Shown: positions 52,526-62,729, counted from the first letter of the stretch. The stretch: DNA of 64,000 nt from Durusdinium trenchii (GCA_963970005.1 CAXAMN010026428.1:570575-634574), one strand, 5' to 3'. Notes: generated by a model from the sequence alone, not told the origin. Numbers and translations are program-made.

Positions 52526-53399
52526 CAAAATGGACTTCATGTCCGAAAACGCACACGGACACACGGTAACGCGATGCCTTCCAAATTGCGAATTCCGCGA
52601 CGCCAACTTTGTGCGAGCCTGCGCAGTCAGAATGAGCACAGAAATCTGACAAAGGAACTTTCGCGCGAGCTTGCGCAGACGAAACCACGGGAACAGAGCG
52701 AGCACCTCAATGAGCACCAGGTGTTCACCCTTACAGTAAGAACCCTTTTGTGTGGACACACTGTTTGGGTAATTTTCGGTCAAGGCTTCCTTTATTCTAC
52801 AAGGAAGCAAAGTGAAATTCAGACTGAGGCGCTAACAAAGTCTTGAATAGAATTCCACCCCTGTTGCAATGTTGTAGTAATGAACATTGTAAGACTTGAT
52901 TTGTTCGCTAGGTATTTTTTATTGAAGGTTTTCTCGAAAAGGACTTGTAAGAAGAAACTTCCTTTCTTTTTTTCTAGAAAGAAGCAAAGTACAATTCCGA
53001 CTGAGGCAGAAAGAAGTTGTAGAATACAATTCAATCCCTCTTGTAATGAATTTGCGCCAGCGTAGACCCCAAACAGCGTCAGCATTTTTGTCGGCTTCGG
53101 CGTCAACTCCGAAAATTCCAATGTTGTTGGAAACGAATGCAAGTATACTTTTCTAAAGCCTCCAGCTGTTTGGGAACTGCACCTAAACAATAAACGGTTG
53201 AAAACACCAGTGCCTGCGTCACATGCGCAAAACGATGGAATACCGGATATATGTCGTGAGAAGATCCTATGGTGATATCGAATTTCGATCGCTGTGTCAC
53301 TGTTGCTATAGCCACTTGAAAACATACCCAGACAAGGCGGTGGAGGTAGGAAAAACGGCGCAAGCAGGGGACAAGCCCCGGGTAAGACGGTGATAAAAG

Positions 53400-54255
53400 G
53401 GCCCACAACGTGGACAAGCAGGACAGGCAGACCTGGACAAACAACAAAAGAAGGACACGGGGTTTGCGACCATGGCACGAGGACAGCGGGGAACGCCCGG
53501 AGGACCCACAGGGCTCGAAAACGTGGCCACTAGAAGCAGGAGGAAGACACAGGGTTCGCCACCGCGGCCAACGGACGAGGAGGACAAGAGGAGGAGGCGA
53601 GGAGGACAAGGAAAACAAAATGCAGCCAGAGGACGATAACAGGACTAGAGAAGGACAAGAGGAGGACGAGAGGAGGACAAGAGGATGACAAGAGGAACGC
53701 CCAGAGCGCGCCTGGAGCGCGCGGCACATCCAAAAATGCTTAAGAAGCTTGCGGAGCACGCTCCCCGAGCGCGCGTCCAGAGTCCGCCCTGCAACGCTCC
53801 GAATGCGTGACAACGCATGGCCTTCGAAGAAGCCCTTCCATTGTCAGTCGGGCGCGGTCCAGGCAAGCGTCAGGCGGACAAGAGAAGCACAAGAGGCAGA
53901 CAACAGCAGGACAAGAGGACGACAAGGAGAGGAAAAGAGCACGACAATAGAAGGACAAGAGAGGAGGACAACAGCAAGGACAGGCTTTGTCATCGCGGCC
54001 AGAGGACAAGGGCAGGACAAGTGGCGGAGCCCAGCCAGACTTTTCAGGGGCGCGGCCAAGACAAGGAGGACAAGACCCGGACACACAGAGCCCACAGAGG
54101 ACAACGGCCACAGAGCCCAGCCACACAGAGCCCAGCCACAGAGAGGACAAGAAAAGGACAAGGCCTGGACACAGAGCCGAGCCCCAACGACAACAAAAGC
54201 CCAGCCACAGAGCCGAGCCACAGAGGACAAGAGGAGGACAAGGCCTGGAGCCACA
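53400..54255. repeat. Purine-rich GGACAAGAGGA minisatellite
   Basis: Variable units of AGGACAAGAGGAGGACAAG, later CAGAGCCCAGCCACAGAG. Long open frames on both strands (up to 236 codons) come from the skewed composition. Confidence 0.85.
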
Positions 54256-54780
54256 GAGTTCAGGGGTGCGGTTAGCGAGTGTGGGCAGCTCTTTGTTTCT
54301 AAGATAGAACCCCAACAGAAAACTGCTTGTAAAAAAACATTGAACGAATTGATGTAGCGCCTCCTTGAATGTGTTCCCCTTGAATCGGGGAAAAGACTCT
54401 TTCAAACCCAAGGCTACGACGCTTATTATAACCCCATCCCTTTGGCGTTAAAACGTTCCAAGGTCTTGCTGGGCCACTCTTTTGAAAAATTGTTGGATGT
54501 TGTGATTTGAAGACTTTTTGGTAAAAAGACATCTTTTCTATTTAAGTTGCAGCTAAACCACTTTAAGAAAGAAACGCCAAGAAACCACAGGCCAGCATTG
54601 CCCTAACATAATTCCACCCCTCTGTTATTAAAGATCTCTAGGTCTTTGTAAAGCGCTGTCAAACATGCCCTAACATAGTTCCACCCCTCTGTTATTAAAG
54701 ATCTCTAGGTCTTGGTAATGTACCCTCGAACATTGCCCTGACATAGTTCCATCCCTCGGTTATTCAAGATATTGCAGATC

Positions 54781-56180
54781 AGGGTGAAAAAACTTGCTCC
54801 AACCAGTTAAAACAACAGCCCGAAATTTTGAATTAGCTCAGAAACGTTTTATTGTTCCATTCTATTTTGCTAAACAGGGCTGTTGAACATTCATGAAATG
54901 TGAATGTTTGTTGCTATTTAAATATTTTCATATATGTAGTTCATTCCTTGCTGGTTTGTGGTCTACGGAATAGAATATACATGATGCAATATGCGTTTGC
55001 TGATTCTGCAGTTGCACTATGGGTTTGATTTCGATGAGTTCCCTTTCGATATAGGCGGCCCGGCCGCAATAACGCAACGAGAACGCAACGAACAATACAG
55101 ATAGAAAATTGTTCGCATGATCATTTTTGTTGCTCAGATATTGGGGTCTTCATGCGGTTCATGTTTTTGACATTCTCACATGGGGTCTTCATGCGGTTCA
55201 TGTTTTTGACATTCTTACACGTCAGGAATCATTTTTCCAGTCTTTGTCCCTTTTTGTGTTTTTTGAAGTTTGCAAAGACGCCTGCCAGTCTTCATCATCC
55301 ACAGAAGTCGAGATCGCGGAAGATTTCGGAGACAAAACAACAAAGCAACGTCATAAGAAATCGAGTCTCACTACATGGAGCGGTCCAGCGCCACACTCAT
55401 TTACACACAATTTTCTCAGAGCCGCACTCTTTTACATGTATTTCTCGACTTTTTGTTTGGCCAATGCCACAGCTTCCTGGCCAACTTTACAGGCCGAGAG
55501 AGATGACCATATTCTTTTTTTTCACTGTTGCAAGACACCGATTTCTTGCTTGCATGGTACGCCCATGTCTTCCACTTTTCACAGTTGTATTTTTGTCACT
55601 TTTGATGGGGGTTTGGTCTAATACCCCCTTCTCAGATCTCAAATGGCTAGTTTCTTGCGCCGACCAGCCGCGCCCCAGCCTCGCGTCGCTTCTCGAGGGC
55701 TGCATTGAGTTGCGCCTTAGGCGGTGGGATTGTGTGGAGCGCCCTTTTGTTTAGATTGCACATTCATATTGCAACTCGCACACCTCACGAACAGGCTTTC
55801 GACTTCCAATACGTCAAACATACTTCCACGCTGCTACGACTCGGTTGCTGGCTTCAGGGGTCTATGAGAGGCGTGCAGTGTGTTTTTGTAGTCCATTTGG
55901 CCATGGAGCCAGTTTTGGCTTGAAACCCGCGCCTTTCTCTCATTTGACAAAAAACCGTTCAACAACCAAGTCTTCTCCACAATTGGTTAGTTCGGTTGAA
56001 AGCTTCAGCTAACCTCAGCCAGCGGCCAAGTCGGAAGCCAAGTTGTCAGCGCTAGCAATGTCAGTGCTTTCAGTTGGTGACAAGAGATGTGTGCATTCGC
56101 TGTTTTCTGGTTCCTTCGAGTGGACAAACTGCCAGTCAGAAGCCACGAAGCCCGATTGAAGTCACGAAAGTCTTCAAACA
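54781..56180. other. No firm gene
   Basis: A near-perfect 42-base direct duplication at 55147-55220 (GTCTTCATGCGGTTCATG, TTTTTGACATTCT). Two long overlapping + frames (164 and 200 codons) partly cover it; neither is convincing. Confidence 0.4.
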
Positions 56181-56224
56181 GGGGTATCGCCCCAGCCTCC
56201 GGAAGTGACCGACAGATGACCTCA

Positions 56225-56866
56225 CCTATATAGGCATGGAAACAGGTCCACATGCCCTGCGCTCAGCTGTACAAGAGCCTTTATGGCCATCCAGAGTCGT
56301 CTGCGCACTGGCAGGCCCACCTTTCCAGGATCTTGCATGAAAAACTCAATGGTGTCGAGTTTAGTGAGATGCCCTCGGTTTTTCGTTTCGGTCGTTCTCT
56401 GGTGATGAGCGTCCACATAGACGACCTTACTCTCTCAGGTGTAGCTTCCGAACACAAAGGATTCTGGAAGACCCTCAAGCAGTATATAAGTTTAGATCCA
56501 CCCACGGAATATGGAAGGGTCTTAGGACGAAATCATAGGCTTGTGTGGTTTCAAGGGAGCAAAGCAGTGGCCTTGGAATCAGCAGACTTCGCAAAACAGT
56601 GCGTGGAACTGTATGAAGAGCTGGCGAAAACGCCGGTAAAGGCCTACTCCTCGCCCAACTGGGACGACGGAGCCCTGATCCCTGCTGATGACAAGATCAA
56701 GGGGCAGCTCTCGCCGCATTCGGCCAAATTAGTAATGATGTTGATGTGGCTTTGTCGCATTAGCAGACCAGACGTCACATTCGCTGTGACCCTGTTGGCG
56801 ACGCACATTACGGTGTGGTCACAAACGAGTCGCGAGGCTCATTGGGTACTTACACAAGTCCCATGA
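56225..56866 (+). pseudogene. Element A RT, C-terminal part
   Basis: AWKQVHMPCAQLYKSLYGHP, ESSAHWQAHLSRILHEKL, then the catalytic VMSVHIDDLTLSG (Tyr-Val-Asp-Asp is His-Ile-Asp-Asp), EYGRVLGRNHRLVWF, MLMWLCRISRPDVTFAVTLL. Frame ends at 56866. Confidence 0.85.
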
Positions 56867-56881
56867 ATACTCCCCTGTGAT

Positions 56882-57493
56882 GTGTGCATTCGTGATCCGC
56901 CGGAGCAGTTGAATCTCTCCCTGTATTGCGATGCCGATTTCGGTGGAGACATCAGGTCGATGCGCTCAACCTCACGATTCGTCCTTGCAGTGTCGGGACC
57001 CTCCAGCTTTGCTCCTGTGAGCTGGGGCACTAAGAGGCAAAGCATAGTTTCGAGATCAACCACAGAGAGCAAGTTTGTTTCGCTTTCGACAGCCCTCTTC
57101 TCAGAGGCAATCCCAACCTTGCAAGTGTGGCAAGAGTTGATCCCAGGGATGACCCTGAAGGTTTTCGAAGACAATACAGCTGTAGTCTCGATTATCCTGA
57201 AAGGTTACTCCAACGAGTTGAGGCATTTGAGTAAAACCCACCGCATACATGTGGCTTCAACTGCCGAGACAATAAATAACGCTGATGACATCACAGTCCA
57301 GCATATCGAAACGACTCAGCAAAAGGGTGACGTGTTTACAAAAGGACTGCCGTTATCCAAATGGAGAAATGCCTTAGAGTTGTTGCAATTCTCCCTGAGT
57401 CCGCTCCCGTCTTATGATGCAGGCAGGAGTTCGACTTGCCTAGAGCTAAGCGATAGTCAGCCGCGGTTCGAAGCTAAGCTAGATCTGCAATGA
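56882..57493 (+). pseudogene. Element A RNase H
   Basis: NLSLYCDADFGGDIRSMRST (first Asp), KRQSIVSRSTTESKFVSLST (Glu), LKVFEDNTAVVSIILKG (Asp), LRHLSKTHRIHVASTAE, QKGDVFTKGLPLSKW. The key acidic residues are all present, making this the best preserved domain of A. Confidence 0.85.
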
Positions 57494-57562
57494 ATGAAAT
57501 GGTTAGAGCTAAGCAATAACCAGTCGCAGGTCAAAACTAAGTTAGATCTGCTTTGAATGAAA
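57437..57562 (+). repeat. Tandem duplication in A's 3' region
   Basis: TAGAGCTAAGCGATAGTCAG... and TAGAGCTAAGCAATAACCAG... 64 bases apart, both followed by TAGATCTGC and GAATGAAA. Confidence 0.75.
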
Positions 57563-57782
57563 GTCCGGACAATGCACGTCGCACAGTGCTATTGCCGAGC
57601 ATAGCGCCAAGCTTGCACGCAGGGAGTCTGGCTGCTCAAAGCGCCTCTCCCAAAACGCCGTTCGTAAGCCTGTAATGTTCGCTTGCAGTCTTTCGATAGG
57701 AATTGTCAGGTCACAGACGGTTCAATCAATGAAGCGACTGTCTCAGACCTGGAATACTAGCTGTACAGTTGTCCATCACACT

Positions 57783-57791
57783 ATGAGGGGG
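57783..57791 (+). other. Polypurine tract of A
   Basis: ATGAGGGGGG lies directly before the 3' LTR, where plus-strand priming would occur. Confidence 0.65.
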
Positions 57792-57970
57792 GACTTGAGA
57801 ATTCCTGTGTACAGTAACCCTCCATGTAAAGACATAGTTTATGTACAACTGTGCTTTTGGCTCAAGGTTCCAAAAGGCCGCTGCCGCTGCCCTGTCGCGG
57901 ACACGACGGTCTTAACTGTGAATTGATTTTGGTTGTTGTTTGTGTTGGTGTTCCCTTTCAACGGTTCAAA
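57792..57970 (+). repeat. 3' LTR of element A
   Basis: Same 179 bases as 32771-32949 with about four differences. Contains the TTTTGGCTCAAG word at 57855. Followed by TATAA. Confidence 0.92.
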
Positions 57971-57975
57971 TATAA

Positions 57976-59029
57976 GGAAGTCTTCATACAATATATAGTC
58001 ATAGGAATTCATAGGATCCTCAATGTGTTGTGAGTGTTTTGCTGCAAGGTTTGGAGATGGTGAAGACCTAAGGCAAACAAAAGGAATCGAGGAACTTTGT
58101 GTCCTTTTGAAGTCCTTTGCTGTACTCTGCTTTTGAAGTTGGGCTCTTTCGACTTGAAAAATGGACAATACTTGCCAAGGGGGTCCACTTTTATGGCTTT
58201 GCCAAGCTTGAATTCCACACCTGACAGGCGTGGTTCTAAGAAAGAAGAAAGGTGTAATATAGTTTGCTAATTAGTAGGTTGGAGGCCATCACTTCTAGGT
58301 TGGAGGCCACCGCTGCTAGGTTGGAGGCCATCGCTAGTAGGTTGGAGGCAGAACCTTAATCTCAAGTTCGACACCTGACAGTAGAACCTTTCAAGTCAGA
58401 TTCTCAGCCAGCCATAGAACATCGAACCTTTGGCAGGAGAAATCTGCAAGCTCGACACGAACACAAGAGTGACCACGTGGCACAGCTTAATAGCCGCAGT
58501 CATGTGAGGTCGAAGTAGTACACAGAGATCCAAAATTGGTCATTTGTTCTGTTAGCTGGCACATCGCGCTCGTGCTACGACCTGTTCGCACAGCTGTGTC
58601 GGTGAATTTTCAAAAAGGATGAAGAAAACAAAAAGAAAAAGGAAAGGAAGAAAGGTCTTAACTTAAGGTTGACTAAAAACCATTTGGTACGGCAAGGATC
58701 CTGTCGCATCTCTTGAAATTAATAGAACGGAACGACAGAGTCCAGGAACCATAGTAGGTTGGAGGCCATCGCTTCTATGGTCAGCACATGTTTTCATGTT
58801 CATGCTCAAGGGCCTAGCGTTTGGATTCGCCAAACGTGCTCACGAAATCTCAACCTGGAGATTTGGCAAGGTAGACAGATTTGGTGTGTGGTGTGAAGGA
58901 TAACAAATGGGGGGCCCAAAAAGCCATATAAAGAAAACGGGTGTGACATGTGTTTATGTCTTTTGTTGAGCAATGGAAAATCATGTCATTACTTCGAACA
59001 TGTCAATCAAATCTCCTGCAGCTCTTCAG
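57976..59029. other. No gene; 21-bp repeats
   Basis: 21-bp units of the GGTTGGAGGCCATCGC type at 58271-58348 and 58752-58775. No convincing exon. Confidence 0.5.
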
Positions 59030-59110
59030 GTGGTGTTGGCTCCGTCACAGCATGCTCTTCGCTTCCGCCAGTTGCTACAAGGCCGGTTGAATTCAAAACT
59101 AAATCTGTAA
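59030..59110 (+). CDS. Candidate exon
   Basis: Acceptor CAGCTCTTCAG|G, VVLAPSQHALRFRQLLQGRL, NSKLNL, with a GTAAAC donor at 59107 or a stop at 59110. Confidence 0.42.
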   Translation: MVLAPSQHALRFRQLLQGRLNSKLNL

Positions 59111-59216
59111 ACCTAAGGTACTTGTACTACATAGTCGTGTAGTTGCCCTAAGTCCCTAAGTTTGTTGATTTCATGGTGCAAAGGATGCCCCTTTCAGCTC
59201 TTTCGTTTTCATGCAG

Positions 59217-59242
59217 GATTGCTCCACGATTGGATACAAAAG
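59217..59242 (+). CDS. Candidate 26-nt exon
   Basis: Acceptor TTCGTTTTCATGCAG|G and donor AAAAG|GTAAAT, both good. Two frames are possible (DCSTIGYK or IAPRLDTK); each joins in phase to 59368. Confidence 0.38.
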
Positions 59243-59296
59243 GTAAATCTCCTTCAAACATCTAGGAACCGTTCGGAACAGTTAGGACCACTATAT

Positions 59297-59342
59297 AGTA
59301 GGTCGGAGGCCATCGCTACTAGGTTGGAGGCCATCGCTCCAT
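59297..59342 (-). repeat. 21-bp units
   Basis: Two units in the intron between 59242 and 59368. Confidence 0.85.
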
Positions 59343-59367
59343 GCTCTTAGCTTTGTTTTGCTATTAG

Positions 59368-59414
59368 GGTCAACGAAAGGGTTTGGGCCCGAGCTCTTCG
59401 AAGCCTTGCCCTCC
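59368..59414 (+). CDS. Candidate internal exon
   Basis: Acceptor TTTTGCTATTAG|G and donor CTCC|GTAAGC. Frame VNERVWARALRSLAL joins in phase to LNCTEEQ at 59545; the alternative frame reads GSTKGFGPELFEALPS. Confidence 0.47.
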
Positions 59415-59544
59415 GTAAGCCGAGTAGTAGCAAAGATGTTACTAGCACCGGCTACAAAGTATTTAAAATGCTCCCACAAAAATGTGTTCAGACATGTTCG
59501 GATGTGTTGTGTTTGTTTTGGAAGAATATCTCGCCCGTCACGAG

Positions 59545-59650
59545 GCCTCAATTGTACCGAAGAACAGCTCGCCTTTGTGGAGGGCTCCAGGCTCCGACAG
59601 ATGCTGCGAGGGGTGAATGCCATCGCCCAATCTGAGCCCGTGGTACCGAG
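59545..59650 (+). CDS. Candidate internal exon
   Basis: CGTCACGAG|G, LNCTEEQLAFVEGSRLRQML, RGVNAIAQSEP, with donors CCC|GTGGTA or CCGAG|GTGATG. A 215-codon minus frame (59291-59938) overlaps and is probably a shadow. Confidence 0.48.
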
Positions 59651-59788
59651 GTGATGAACTTTCGAAAAGATGTTTTGGATCATGTTGTTGAACATATGTT
59701 TGAAATACAAACATATGCCATTGAAGCAAAGTTGAAGAAAGAAGAATCCTAGAATCCCAGCAGAAGAATTATCTTCATCGCATTTGAG

Positions 59789-59955
59789 GCATTGGCCTTT
59801 GAAAGTCTTTACGAAGACCTGGCACCTGTGCGCTTTGCTTGCGACGTGCTCTATTGGCGTCTGGAGCGGCCTTTGGCGGATGCAGCCCTCAAGCATCAAA
59901 AAGGAGCTGAGGAAGATCAATACAAAAACAAATATCAAGAAGCCGTAATTGATGT
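59789..59955 (+). CDS. Internal exon
   Basis: Acceptor GCATTTGAG|G and 55 open codons: ALAFESLYEDLAPVRFACDV, LYWRLERPLADAALKHQKGA, YKNKYQEAVIDV. A GTGTAT donor in phase 2 joins to 60050. Confidence 0.53.
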
Positions 59956-60049
59956 GTGTATATATAAATAAGCATATATATATATATTAATGACTCATTG
60001 CATATATGTACGTGTGCTTTGTTCATTGAAAAACTGTGTTTCTTCTCAG

Positions 60050-60167
60050 TGGATCTGAGGCTAGTCATTCTTCTGTGCTGTTGGAGGCCAGAAGCAGCGA
60101 GGATTTGGCTGCTGCGAGAGAGCTCTTTGAAGTTTTGGATAAAGACACTCGAAAAGAGCCAGACTGA
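60050..60167 (+). CDS. Internal exon, possible first EF-hand
   Basis: Strong acceptor TGTTTCTTCTCAG|T, GSEASHSSVLLEARSSEDLA, AARELFEVLDKDTRK. FEVLDKD looks like the start of an EF-hand loop. The 3' end is unresolved; unspliced it stops at 60167. Confidence 0.5.
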
Positions 60168-60460
60168 TTCGACTACGGAGATGACCACTGTTGTTTTCAA
60201 GGTGAAACTCGTTGGTTTGTCCATTTCTCACCAGTCCTTGGCTGTCGTTGTAAACACTGACTTGAGCCTCTGTACATCAACACTTGAACACCGAGGCCAT
60301 CGCTAATAGGGTGGAGGCCATTGCTATTAGGTAGATCGATGGCTTACTGCTTGCGCAGTGCTTCACCTCGATTCGGTATATCAAACCATTCTCAAACTAA
60401 GGACGGTAGTGGAACATTGGACAGGTTCGGCCTGGAGATCAGTGTTCACGAAGTGTGTTC

Positions 60461-60545
60461 TTGTTACTAGTAGCGATGCCAGGAGCCCCTAGTAGCGTCC
60501 TTGCTCCTAGTAGTATGGCCAGGAGCCCCTAGTAGCTTCTTGTTC
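60461..60545 (-). repeat. TAG repeat, orientation B
   Basis: Near the 3' end of the intron before the 60590 exon. 21-bp units lie at 60293-60333 in the same intron. Confidence 0.9.
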
Positions 60546-60589
60546 CTTATGTTTCTTCCTGTCCCAAACTCTTTCGCCCAACTGTGCAG

Positions 60590-60660
60590 AACTAAAGGCT
60601 AAGGTGACTGAGGTGTTGTCGGAAGGGAAGCGGATAAGGAAACTGGAGGTGCTTGCAAGC
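60590..60660 (+). CDS. Internal exon of the EF-hand gene
   Basis: Acceptor CAACTGTGCAG|A, LKAKVTEVLSEGKRIRKLEV, LAS, donor AAGC|GTGAGC, phase 0 out. Confidence 0.58.
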
Positions 60661-60837
60661 GTGAGCATCTGAAATTGGCAGTAAGAGATCCACGGTTGCT
60701 TCCAATAGTCCATTGGTCGTACTTTAGCCACACACTGTGTGGCTCGATTCGATTTCGATCGAAAAGCCGATCGAGAAGCCGATGTAGGGACGAGCTTTTG
60801 TCCAATGCCCTGCTGCGATCCCTGGGTCATTGTGAAG

Positions 60838-60898
60838 GCTGTACTTGCGAAGGTGGGAGCCTTCGAGTATTTGACGTTCTGCAATGTTCAGGATGCAA
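60838..60898 (+). CDS. Internal exon of the EF-hand gene
   Basis: ATTGTGAAG|G, AVLAKVGAFEYLTFCNVQDA, donor GCAA|GTCACT, phase 0 in and 1 out, matching both neighbours. Other frames are open here (60675-60927). Confidence 0.52.
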
Positions 60899-60971
60899 GT
60901 CACTTGACAAATCCAGCTAACACTTGAGTTGAAGCAACCAAAGCCTTGAGGTATTCACAATTGCCGGTCAG

Positions 60972-61004
60972 TGGACAAGTTTATGCAAGATTTGGATGCG
61001 GATG
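60972..61004 (+). CDS. Internal exon, first half of an EF-hand loop
   Basis: GGTCAG|TG then DKFMQDLDADG, donor GATG|GTAGCT. Splicing to 61069 completes the loop. Confidence 0.62.
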
Positions 61005-61068
61005 GTAGCTTGAAATGCAGATGTTCAAGATGCAAAGTGCAAGCCCTTCATGTGCCCCTCGAGTCGAG

Positions 61069-61176
61069 GTGATGGCTCCATCACATTTCTGGAATTTATG
61101 CTGTCCGCATCCAGGGTGCTTTTCGGCATCTTGGCACCCAAGAGCAAGTCTGTCTCGGACGAAACGAAGAAGAAAG
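61069..61176 (+). CDS. Internal exon, second half of the EF-hand loop
   Basis: CGAG|GT then DGSITFLEFMLSASRVLFGI, LAPKSKSVSDETKKK, donor AAAG|GTCTCA. Joined with 60972-61004 it gives DADGDGSITFLE: Asp at 1, 3, 5, Gly 6, Ile 8, Glu 12, a canonical calcium-binding EF-hand. The product binds calcium; the rest of its role is unknown. Confidence 0.65.
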
Positions 61177-61220
61177 GTCTCAAGGATCGAAGTAGATCAA
61201 CCTCTAAAGACCAAAGGAAA

Positions 61221-61370
61221 AGCGATGGCCTCCAACCTCCTAGCAATGGCCTCCAACCTATAGTGAAAAGGAAAAGAACACAACTGGGATTCCATGTTTG
61301 CAAGAACAAGGACGCTACTAGGGGCTCCTGGCCGAACTAGGAGCAAGAAGCTACTAGGAGCAAAGGGCAA
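61221..61370 (+). repeat. 21-bp units then TAG repeat A
   Basis: AGCGATGGCCTCCAACC and AGCAATGGCCTCCAACC at 61221-61262; CTACTAGGGGCTCCTGG at 61313-61370. Both are in the intron after 61176. Confidence 0.88.
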
Positions 61371-61614
61371 TACTATTTAGTGTATCGAATTGGAGACTCG
61401 ACTGAGGTGGCCGCAGAGTCGCTGAAGCCTCCTGCCGCAACACACAAAGTCGACTTCACAATCCATTCGAAGTCGAGAAAAAAGCCTTACCATTTGAGAC
61501 CTTTGTGTTTTGCATATCTTTCTTCCTTTCTACCTGAAGTATTCTGAAGTGTACATTGAATACCTCACATTGTCGCTCTCTGGATTTATGTATTGTCAAG
61601 CAGCCTCCTTTGAG

Positions 61615-61705
61615 TCATCTTACAAGCCAAGGCTGGACCCGAAGTTATCGAGGCCTTACTTGTGGAGAGAGGCAAAAACAAAGATAAAGTCAAGGATTTG
61701 GAGAG
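61615..61705 (+). CDS. Internal exon of the EF-hand gene
   Basis: CTTTGAG|TC, ILQAKAGPEVIEALLVERGK, NKDKVKDLE, GC donor (GAGAG|GCGGAC). Phase 1 in, phase 2 out, matching 61176 and 61809. Confidence 0.52.
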
Positions 61706-61808
61706 GCGGACATGAGAAATTGGAGATTCGGATATTTGGTTTTGGTGTTTGATTGAACAAGTCAATGAGCAGACTCATGCTGCATAGACTCTCGTCTCTC
61801 TGCCACAG

Positions 61809-61896
61809 GCGATTTCAAGGTATTCTAGCAACGATAAGGAGCTGGGAAGGCACCGAAGTTAGCAAGAAGGCCCGGCAAGTTCACTATCCAAAGCAA
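61809..61896 (+). CDS. Internal exon of the EF-hand gene
   Basis: Very strong acceptor CGTCTCTCTGCCACAG|G, RFQGILATIRSWEGTEVSKK, ARQVHYPKQ, donor GCAA|GTAGGT, phase 0 out. Confidence 0.6.
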
Positions 61897-62033
61897 GTAG
61901 GTCATCGCAAATTTGGTCATTTCTCCTTCCCTTAGCTCCTGCTTCCCCGTTGTTCTCTTGTGTGACTCTCGCCGGTTTCCACTTTTTGCTCAGCCGGAGA
62001 CTCTCGATTGAAGATTGATCGTTGAACTGTTCG

Positions 62034-62162
62034 CTAGTAGTAACAAGTGCATCGCTACTAGTAACAAGTGCCTTACTAGTAGTAACAAGAAGCTAGTAGA
62101 AGGCACTTGTTTCTACTAGTAAGGCACTTGTTACTAGTAGCGATGCACTTGTTCCTAGTAGC
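62034..62162. repeat. Perfect inverted TAG repeat (hairpin)
   Basis: 62042-62082 is the exact reverse complement of 62113-62153 (41 bases). With one mismatch the stem grows to 48 bases around a 16-base loop. Confidence 0.96.
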
Positions 62163-62286
62163 TTTAAACGTGTCGGACCTGTCGTCATCGCGGTGGAAGG
62201 TGTTGGAGGAGAATTCCTCGAGAGCTCGAGTTTTGGAAGGGCTGTGCCATCCCAAGATAGACCATCGTTGTTCTCCATTGTTGCAT

Positions 62287-62690
62287 GTAGGTTGGAGGCC
62301 ATACTCTCAGGTTGGAGGCCATCACTACTAGGTTGGAGGCCATCGCCATTAGGTTGAAGGCCATTGCCATTAGGTTGGAGGCCATCGCCATTAGGTTGGA
62401 GGCCATCGCCATTAGGTTGAAGGCCATCGCCATTAGGTTGGAGGCCATCGCCATTAGGTTGGAGGCCATCGCTATTTGGTTGGGGGCCATCGCTATCTGG
62501 TTGGGGGCCATCGCTACTAGGTTGGAGGCCATTGCTCTTAGGTTGGAGGCTGTTGCTCTTAGGTTGGGGGCGATTGCTCTTAGGTTGGAGGTCGTTGCTC
62601 TTAGGTTGGAGGACATTGGTTGGAGGCCATTGCTATCATATAGGTAATAGGCCATTGCTCTTAGGTTGGAGGCCATCGCATGTAACTTGT
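62287..62690 (-). repeat. 21-bp tandem array, about 18 units
   Basis: GGTTGGAGGCCATCGCCATTA units and variants (GTTGGGGGCCATCGC, GTTGGAGGTCGTTGC). Same family as 1727-2276, opposite orientation. Several frames open through it. Confidence 0.96.
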
Positions 62691-62729
62691 TGTTGTGTGT
62701 TGTGTCCGCTGTGGCATGCCGATGCTCAG

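Larger units (their letters stand above)
51670..54780. repeat. Dispersed ATTCCACCCCT repeat
   Basis: A unit of about 65-70 bases with ATTCCACCCCTCTTGTATTAA, then AAGACTTGGTGTAGCGCCCC. Copies near 51675, 51840, 52850, 53030, 54430, 54600, 54668 and 54735. The last three are in tandem. Confidence 0.75.
47560..56200. mobile_element. Insertion C in element A's RT
   Basis: About 8.6 kb between the two halves of A's RT. No RT, integrase or LTR found inside. It is rich in several short repeats not seen elsewhere in the window and holds at least one exon-like coding block (48545-48712). Junctions cannot be fixed to the base. It could be host DNA carried in, a non-autonomous element, or an assembly join. 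Confidence 0.55.
32771..57970 (+). mobile_element. Element A: Ty1/copia-type LTR retrotransposon with two nested insertions
   Basis: Two near-identical 179-bp direct repeats bound a pol-type element of 25.2 kb in the + direction. TATAA flanks both ends (32766-32770 and 57971-57975). TGG follows the left LTR and a G-run precedes the right one. Domain order integrase-RT-RNase H is that of Ty1/copia. Without insertions B (7.8 kb) and C (about 8.6 kb) it would be about 8.8 kb. Every coding segment carries stops or frameshifts, while the LTRs differ at only about four positions, so A was not very old when it decayed, or it is a copy mobilised in trans. Confidence 0.87.

Noticed and set aside
53103-54411. 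Open frames of 200-236 codons on minus and + strands
   Set aside because: They overlap a purine-rich minisatellite and mirror each other; composition explains them.
59291-59938. 215-codon minus-strand frame
   Set aside because: Three + strand exons with matching splice phases overlap it and have better composition; it ends in 21-bp repeat heptads (DGLQPSS).
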